Source: an uncultured Methylococcaceae bacterium
GTDB lineage: Bacteria > Pseudomonadota > Gammaproteobacteria > Methylococcales > Methylomonadaceae
Reading direction: 5' to 3'
NCBI GenBank assembly: GCA_903903765.1
Contig: CAIVAH010000199.1
Span: forward strand, 1 to 7,187
Length of the DNA stretch: 7,187 bases
Position 1 is the first letter of the stretch, and every line of letters begins with the position of its first letter. The notes under the pieces are model-generated. The model worked only from the letters and a program-made list of their open reading frames with translations, searched no databases and had not been told where the DNA came from. Positions 1 to 4,884 of this stretch are shown here, piece by piece. Position numbers and translations under genes: made by a program.

Positions 1-288
1 AAACTTGAAAGCGTCTCTTATACCTGTGTTAGTTGTGGTCATATTGAAAATATATCAGAAGTAGAGTGTACGCATTGTCATAAAATAGGTACTGTTATCT
101 TTGATAGATCTAAAAACTACCCAGTAATCTGTCGAAATTGCAGAGATAAGGGTTGGTATGTTAAATGTTCAAAGTGCAAAGAAAGTGTCTATCATGGGGC
201 GTTTAAAACTAATTTAGTGGGTTTGACTTATTTTGTAGTTGCAGCATTATTTGTAGCAACAGCAATTACAGTTATTATGACTTGGTAA
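1..288 (+). CDS. Zinc-ribbon protein with C-terminal membrane helix, 5' end missing
   Basis: The frame is open from the first base to a TAA at 286-288, giving the last 95 residues of a protein whose start lies outside the window. Four CxxC knuckles are visible at residues 9/12, 23/26, 44/47 and 56/59 of this fragment. They are spaced as two successive four-cysteine zinc ribbons (about 9-26 and 44-59). A linker containing Tyr64-His65 follows, then one hydrophobic segment at about 71-93 and a two-residue end, Thr-Trp. The layout is a cytoplasmic metal-binding head held by a C-terminal membrane anchor, unless more helices lie in the missing part. Zinc binding is inferred from the cysteine pattern. 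I do not recognise the family and assign no function. It lies 89 bases before the NemA-like gene on the same strand. Confidence 0.75.
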   Translation, partial: KLESVSYTCVSCGHIENISEVECTHCHKIGTVIFDRSKNYPVICRNCRDKGWYVKCSKCKESVYHGAFKTNLVGLTYFVVAALFVATAITVIMTW

Positions 289-326
289 GATTTGTGATGT
301 TTAGCTAACTATCAGCTAATAAAAAA

Positions 327-353
327 TTGATTTCGGATTATAATCATTGTAAT
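327..353 (+). promoter_or_regulatory. Candidate promoter for the NemA-like gene
   Basis: A perfect TATAAT lies at 339-344, 33 bases before the start codon, inside the 10-base palindrome GATTATAATC (336-345). No good -35 box sits 16-18 bases upstream of it. The alternative pairing, TTGATT (327-332) with TGTAAT (348-353), has a 15-base spacer. In such AT-rich DNA a -10 match can be chance. The call rests on position between two genes and on the exact -10. Confidence 0.35.
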
Positions 354-377
354 TCAACTTAAGCGTATATCAGTACT

Positions 378-1448
378 ATGTCTAATCAATTACAAACACC
401 TGTCAAAATAGGTTCATATCAATTATCAAATCGTATCGTAATGGCGCCTCTTACGCGCATGAGGGCTCCGGATAATATACCTAATGATATGATGGCTACT
501 TACTATCAACAACGCGCCAGTGCTGGATTAATCATATCAGAAGCTTCACCTATTTCATCTCAAGGCGTAGGCTATCCAGCTTTACCTTATATTTTTAATG
601 ACGCTCATGTTGAGGGTTGGAAAAAAATTATTCAACCGATACATGATGTGAACGGTCTTATTTTTCTACAGCTCTGGCATGTAGGGCGTATTTCACATCC
701 TGATTATCATGATGGTGAGCTTCCAGTTGCCCCTTCTGCCATAAAACCTAAAGGTAAAGGTGTAACACCAACCGGTATGAAAGATTTTGTAACGCCAAGA
801 GCGTTAGAGACTGTTGAATTAGCCGGGATTGTAGATGATTACAGAAATGCGGCTAAACTTGCTTTAGCTGCGGGTTTTGATGGTGTAGAAATTCACTCTG
901 CAAATGGATATTTATTAGACCAATTCTTGCGTGATGGTACAAACACCAGAACCGATAATTATGGTGGCAGCTTAGAAAATCGGGCCCGTTTATTGTTAGA
1001 AGTAACTGCCGCTGTTATCGATGTCTGGGGTGCAGATAAAGTAGGAATTCGATTTTCTCCTAGTGGTACTTTTAACGATATGACTGACTCTGCACCTGAA
1101 TCTATTTTTGTGTATGTGCTAGAGCAGCTTAATGCATTAAGTTTGGCGTATGTGCATATAGTAGATGCTTTAGCGGGTGATATAAGGCATGGTGCTAAAG
1201 TGGTTAACTTAGCTACGTTGCGTAAGGCATATCAGGGTAATTTAATTGTATGTGGTGGTTATGATAAAGCTAAAGCTGAACAAGTTATAGCTGAGGGTTT
1301 AGCAGATGCGGTCGCTTTTGGGCAATTATTTATCGCTAATCCCGATTTGGTAGCCCGTTTCAAGGTGGATGCACCTTTAAATAAACCAGATATGGCTACT
1401 TTTTACGGTGGTAATGAAAAAGGCTATATTGATTATCCTACTTTATAA
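378..1448 (+). CDS. nemA: Old yellow enzyme family ene-reductase, NemA-like
   Basis: This is an FMN-dependent TIM-barrel oxidoreductase of 356 residues (E. coli NemA is about 365). Enzymes of this class use NADPH to reduce activated C=C bonds such as N-ethylmaleimide, and often nitro compounds or nitrate esters, in the cytoplasm. Visible hallmarks are the flavin-contacting Thr26 in APLTR, the QLWHVGR block (98-104) with Trp100, Arg225 in GIRFSPSG, and the substrate-binding pair His173/Asn176 with proton donor Tyr178 in HSANGYL. The C-terminus, FYGG then GYIDYPTL, matches E. coli NemA from memory. The His/Asn pair is the OYE1 type, whereas E. coli NemA has His/His. One oddity is Gln316 where the family usually has the phosphate-binding Arg of FGR. 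The start is fixed because an in-frame stop lies five codons upstream with no other start between. No nemR-like regulator is present in the window. The exact substrate is unknown. Confidence 0.93.
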   Translation: MSNQLQTPVKIGSYQLSNRIVMAPLTRMRAPDNIPNDMMATYYQQRASAGLIISEASPISSQGVGYPALPYIFNDAHVEGWKKIIQPIHDVNGLIFLQLWHVGRISHPDYHDGELPVAPSAIKPKGKGVTPTGMKDFVTPRALETVELAGIVDDYRNAAKLALAAGFDGVEIHSANGYLLDQFLRDGTNTRTDNYGGSLENRARLLLEVTAAVIDVWGADKVGIRFSPSGTFNDMTDSAPESIFVYVLEQLNALSLAYVHIVDALAGDIRHGAKVVNLATLRKAYQGNLIVCGGYDKAKAEQVIAEGLADAVAFGQLFIANPDLVARFKVDAPLNKPDMATFYGGNEKGYIDYPTL

Positions 1449-1470
1449 AATTTGGTTGAAATGAATATTA

Positions 1471-1510
1471 GGCTGGGGTAAATTTTAGATTTTCCCAGCC
1501 TTTTTTGTTT
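1471..1510 (+). terminator. Rho-independent terminator after the NemA-like gene
   Basis: GGCTGGG (1471-1477) pairs perfectly with CCCAGCC (1494-1500), with one possible extra G-T pair inside and a loop of about 14-16 bases. Six T follow at once, then GTTTT. It begins 23 bases past the stop codon and separates nemA from uup. There is no comparable T run on the other strand, so it works in the + direction only. Confidence 0.88.
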
Positions 1511-1531
1511 TATAGCAATTCACAGTGTAGT

Positions 1532-1565
1532 TTGTCATAAAGATAACTTGATAATTCTATATAAT
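1532..1565 (+). promoter_or_regulatory. Candidate promoter for uup-rnhA
   Basis: The space after the terminator must hold the uup promoter if the terminator is efficient. TTGTCA (1532-1537) is a fair -35. TATAAT (1560-1565) is an exact -10, but 22 bases away, too far for an ordinary sigma-70 site. With a 17-base spacer the -10 would be the weak TTCTAT (1555-1560). Either choice leaves a leader of roughly 30-40 bases. The exact boxes are uncertain. Confidence 0.35.
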
Positions 1566-1603
1566 AATCAAGTAAATCCTAATTCTCTTCTATATAAATT
1601 AAA

Positions 1604-3526
1604 ATGCCTTTATTACGTTTATCAAATATCTCTATAGCCTTTGGTACCCATGCTTTATTAAAAGATGCAAATTTTCAATTAGATCCAGGCGAAAGAGTAG
1701 GTTTGTTAGGCCGAAATGGCGAAGGCAAGTCTACTTTAATGAAAATAACGGCAGGTAATATCTTGCCTGATAATGGTGAGATTTGGCGTCAACCTGAATT
1801 AAGATTAGCTTGGTTAGAACAATCTCCCGATTTACCTGAGGATGCGACGATTTATGATGCAGTTGCCGGTGGCTTGGGTGAATTGGGCTTCTGGATAACT
1901 CGCTATCATGAGTTAACCTTAACTATGGACTATGAAGATGAAAATGCTTTAAATGAGTTAGGTGATTTACAACATAAATTAGAAGCGCATAACGGTTGGC
2001 ATTTTCAACAACGAGTTGAAACTACCCTAACTAAGTTGGAATTACCCGGTGATTTAAAAATAAGCGGCTTGTCTGGCGGTTGGAAGCGCCGCGTAGCTTT
2101 AGCGCGTGCGTTAGTGATAGAGCCAGAGGTTTTATTGTTAGACGAACCGACTAACCATTTAGATTTTGAAAGTATTTTATGGTTAGAGGAACAAGTGCTT
2201 AACTTTCAGGGTGCAGTCCTATTTGTGACGCATGATCGGTCATTTCTTCAAAAATTGGCTACACGAATTGTAGATTTAGATCGCGGTAATTTAGTATCTT
2301 GGCAAGGTAGTTATGACGATTATTTAACGCGTAAAGCGGCAGCACTAGAAGATGAGGCGAATCAAAATGCCGAATTCGATAAAAAGTTAGCTGAAGAAGA
2401 GGCTTGGATAAGGCAAGGTGTTAAAGCACGAAGAACCCGTAATGAAGGTAGAGTAAGAGCCTTGGAAAAGTTACGTAACGAGCGGGCACAAAGAAGATTA
2501 CAACAAGGTACGGCTAAATTAGCTCTTGAGAAAGCTGATGCTTCAGGTAAAAAAGTAATTGAAGTCAATGATATTAGTTTTTCTTATGGCGATAGACAAA
2601 TTATTAAGAGTTTTTCTACGCTTATTCAACGTGGTGATAAGATTGGTTTGATTGGTGCTAATGGTGCCGGTAAATCGACCTTACTGAAATTGTTATTAAA
2701 ACAATTAGAACCTACGTCAGGGGTAATAGAGCAGGGTACTAAATTAGAGATTGCTTATTTTGATCAGTTAAGAGATCAACTTGATCCAAACATGACTGTA
2801 GCAGATACGGTTGCCGATGGTAATGATTTTGTAGAAATCGCCGGCAATAAACGTCACGTTATGTCTTATTTGGGTGATTTCTTATTTGCGCCAGCCAGAG
2901 CTAGATCGCCAGTTAAGAGTTTATCGGGAGGTGAGAAAAATAGGTTGTTATTAGCGCGTTTATTTACGAAACCGGCTAACTTAATTGTTATGGATGAGCC
3001 AACTAACGATTTAGATTTAGAAACTTTAGAGCTTTTAGAAGAAAAGTTGGTGTCGTATGAAGGCACTTTATTATTAGTGAGTCATGATAGAGCGTTTTTA
3101 GATAATGTTGTGACTAGTGTATTTGTATTAAGTGGTAATGGTGAGGTAGAAGAGTTTGTTGGAGGTTATTCTGATTGGAATAATCATGTAAAGCAACAAC
3201 AGAAAACTAAAGCAACTAATATAGTCACTAATGCTAGTGTTGTTAAAAAAAATGATACATCAGTTAAGCAGGAAGCTTCAGTAACAACGTCTAAAAAGAA
3301 GAAGCTGAGTTATAAAGATCAACAAGAACTTGATAAATTACCGCAACTCATCGATGAATTAGAAGCTAAACAATCTGAGTTGACCGTTCAAATTAGTGCA
3401 TCGGCTTTTTATAAGCAAGATGCTATGACTATTGCAAACACATTAGATCAATTAAAAGCGGTTGAAGTTAAGTTAGAGCAAGTTTTTGAGCGATGGAACG
3501 AATTGGAAGCTTTGTTAGAAGGCTAA
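1604..3526 (+). CDS. uup: ABC-F family ATPase Uup
   Basis: A soluble protein of 640 residues (E. coli Uup is about 635) with two ABC ATPase domains and no membrane segments. Domain 1 has Walker A GRNGEGKST (36-44), signature LSGGW (156-160), Walker B ending in DEPTNHLD (180-187) and switch His210. A charged linker, about 245-315, is the P-site tRNA interaction region of ABC-F proteins. Domain 2 has Walker A GANGAGKST (351-359), LSGGE (440-444), DEPTNDLD (464-471) and His494. A lysine-rich hinge (about 530-570) leads to a C-terminal coiled coil (about 570-640), which separates Uup from EttA and YbiT. ABC-F proteins act on the ribosome. E. coli uup mutants also show more precise transposon excision, and the C-terminal domain binds DNA. 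All catalytic motifs are intact. An in-frame TAA three codons upstream fixes the start, and no Shine-Dalgarno is visible. rnhA follows 30 bases downstream. Confidence 0.95.
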   Translation: MPLLRLSNISIAFGTHALLKDANFQLDPGERVGLLGRNGEGKSTLMKITAGNILPDNGEIWRQPELRLAWLEQSPDLPEDATIYDAVAGGLGELGFWITRYHELTLTMDYEDENALNELGDLQHKLEAHNGWHFQQRVETTLTKLELPGDLKISGLSGGWKRRVALARALVIEPEVLLLDEPTNHLDFESILWLEEQVLNFQGAVLFVTHDRSFLQKLATRIVDLDRGNLVSWQGSYDDYLTRKAAALEDEANQNAEFDKKLAEEEAWIRQGVKARRTRNEGRVRALEKLRNERAQRRLQQGTAKLALEKADASGKKVIEVNDISFSYGDRQIIKSFSTLIQRGDKIGLIGANGAGKSTLLKLLLKQLEPTSGVIEQGTKLEIAYFDQLRDQLDPNMTVADTVADGNDFVEIAGNKRHVMSYLGDFLFAPARARSPVKSLSGGEKNRLLLARLFTKPANLIVMDEPTNDLDLETLELLEEKLVSYEGTLLLVSHDRAFLDNVVTSVFVLSGNGEVEEFVGGYSDWNNHVKQQQKTKATNIVTNASVVKKNDTSVKQEASVTTSKKKKLSYKDQQELDKLPQLIDELEAKQSELTVQISASAFYKQDAMTIANTLDQLKAVEVKLEQVFERWNELEALLEG

Positions 3527-3556
3527 GAGTTTAAATATTGCAGCTCAATAATACTT

Positions 3557-4000
3557 ATGAAAAATATAGTTGTTGTTTATACAGATGGTGCTTGTCGGGG
3601 AAATCCAGGTCCTGGTGGATGGGGTGCCATTCTTAATTATCAAGGCTTAGAAAAAGAGTTGTTTGGTGCGGAAAAACACACCACAAATAATCGTATGGAA
3701 TTAATGGCTGTAATAAAAGCCTTAGAGAATTTGAAGTATTCATGTTTAGTTGAGTTGTATAGTGATTCAAGCTATGTGCTTAAAGGTATCACAGATTGGT
3801 TACCCAATTGGAAGAAAAGAGGTTGGAAAACTGCTAGTAAAACTGCTGTAAAGAATGAGGATTTATGGCGGCGTTTAGACGAATTAATAACAAATCACCA
3901 AATTGAGTGGCTTTGGGTTAAAGGCCACTCTGGCAATATCGGCAATGAGCGGGCTGATCAATTAGCTAATAAAGGCATTGATTCTTTATTGTTTCTTTAA
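3557..4000 (+). CDS. rnhA: Ribonuclease HI
   Basis: RNase HI cuts the RNA strand of RNA-DNA hybrids, clearing R-loops and primer remnants. The protein is 147 residues, against 155 in E. coli, and the catalytic residues carry the same numbers as in E. coli: Asp10 in [16 protein letters not shown], Glu48 in NNRMEL, Asp70 in YSDSSYV, His124 in KGHSG and Asp134 in NERADQLA. The basic protrusion (about 80-100, [12 protein letters not shown]) that grips the hybrid is present, so this is the bacterial type I enzyme with that handle. The C-terminus stops soon after the last helix, about eight residues short of E. coli. The gene lies 30 bases after uup in the same frame, so the two probably share a transcript. 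Its last 15 bases overlap the 3' end of yajD on the opposite strand. No Shine-Dalgarno is visible. Confidence 0.97.
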   Translation: MKNIVVVYTDGACRGNPGPGGWGAILNYQGLEKELFGAEKHTTNNRMELMAVIKALENLKYSCLVELYSDSSYVLKGITDWLPNWKKRGWKTASKTAVKNEDLWRRLDELITNHQIEWLWVKGHSGNIGNERADQLANKGIDSLLFL

Positions 4001-4369
4001 ATCTAATAAGCCTTTTAAGTTAGCGAACGGGTTGTGAGTTGATGTATTACCAGAGTTACTTGATTTTTGAGCGCTTCCAAAACGGGTTTCCTCATAACGT
4101 TGATGCTCATTATCATGACAGTAAAGGCAAAGTAATTCCCAGTTGCTACCATCACTGGGGTTATCATCATGGTTATGGTTTTTATGATGAACAGTGAGTT
4201 CAGTTAGGTTTGTATGAGTGAATTCTCTTGCACAGCGTCCACAGATCCAAGCATAAAGTTTAAGTGCTTGGCCACGATAGGATTGTTCTCTTAATTCTTG
4301 ATTGCGTCGTGCATCAGTTACGATTTGGTTTAATTTGTCTTTATTGGATTGAACTTTTTTGATCGTCAT
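3986..4369 (-). CDS. yajD: HNH endonuclease-like protein YajD
   Basis: A 127-residue HNH protein that closely matches the YajD family from memory (E. coli YajD is 115 residues). Cys43/Cys46 (CGRC) and Cys81/Cys84 (CLYC) form the structural zinc knuckle. The HNH core has His61-His62 (TVHHKNHNH), Asn76 in DGSNWELL, and His85 and His89 (CHDNEH). The C-terminal [10 protein letters not shown] block is also a YajD feature. A charged N-terminal stretch of about 30 residues precedes the conserved YRGQALKLY segment and is longer than in E. coli. All expected metal and catalytic positions are present, so nuclease activity is plausible. The family has no well-established biological role that I know of. 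The gene starts 13 bases after the membrane-protein stop, which suggests co-transcription. Its 3' end overlaps the convergent rnhA by 15 bases. No Shine-Dalgarno precedes the ATG. Confidence 0.93.
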   Translation of the reverse strand: MTIKKVQSNKDKLNQIVTDARRNQELREQSYRGQALKLYAWICGRCAREFTHTNLTELTVHHKNHNHDDNPSDGSNWELLCLYCHDNEHQRYEETRFGSAQKSSNSGNTSTHNPFANLKGLLDLKKQ

Positions 4370-4382
4370 ATTAGATTTAGTT

Positions 4383-4832
4383 TTACATAATTAAAAAAGA
4401 GGCAATATAGAGACCGCCCATTATCATCAAGCCTAACTTTATCTTGTCATTCCTTGATAATCCTAACCAATAGAGTTGGGTCTGTAATTTATGATTTTGA
4501 TAGTTTGTGGATATTTTTTCTGTTAAATAAAAATAAAATCTTGGAATGACTCTGGCAATAAAATACCCTGGGATCATCAGAAATGTAAAGATTATATAAA
4601 AAACGATTATCTGGGTGTCATGTGGTTCGGTATGAAAAGTATGTTCAACTAATTGATCTAACATCGATTCAACGGCTTCGAAAATTACGTCAGATATTTC
4701 GACAATAATCTCGATAATAAAATGCATAGCCTCAACCACTAATTCCATTATGACATCAGGAAAAGTGAGGATAATAAAAATGCTTAACACTAAAAGTGCG
4801 ATTGAGATATGTTTAGAACTTATCGGCGGCAT
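4383..4832 (-). CDS. Small membrane protein of unknown function
   Basis: I do not recognise a named family. The 149-residue protein has three hydrophobic segments, at about 10-25, 74-95 and 132-148. Between the first two lies a long helix-like stretch (26-63) with acidic residues at 26, 30, 34, 41, 45, 48, 52, 55, 59 and 63. Spacings of 3, 4 or 7 put them along one helix face, with Ile, Val, Leu and Phe between. A histidine cluster follows (His64, His67, His71, in EHTFHTEPHDTQ). A basic, aromatic loop (97-130, with RFYFY and NHKLQTQLYWLGLSRNDKIK) separates helices two and three. Two in-frame TGA codons lie directly upstream, so this is the first possible ATG, with only a weak GGA as ribosome site. 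Coding status is supported by this organised protein pattern and by tight packing between purL (52 bases) and yajD (13 bases). Confidence 0.8.
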   Translation of the reverse strand: MPPISSKHISIALLVLSIFIILTFPDVIMELVVEAMHFIIEIIVEISDVIFEAVESMLDQLVEHTFHTEPHDTQIIVFYIIFTFLMIPGYFIARVIPRFYFYLTEKISTNYQNHKLQTQLYWLGLSRNDKIKLGLMIMGGLYIASFLIM

Positions 4833-4884
4833 TCATCATCCATTTTTTTTCATAATGTTGAGTGATTATTAGTTATTGGAGATA

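Noticed and set aside
301..319. Inverted repeat TTAGCT/AGCTAA with a 7-base loop, as a terminator for the zinc-ribbon gene
   Set aside because: The stem is six AT-rich pairs and is followed by A residues, not a T run, so it does not fit an intrinsic terminator on either strand.
3971..4015. AAAGGC and GCCTTT as a bidirectional terminator between rnhA and yajD
   Set aside because: Only six pairs enclose a 33-base loop, both arms are inside coding sequence, and no proper T run follows.
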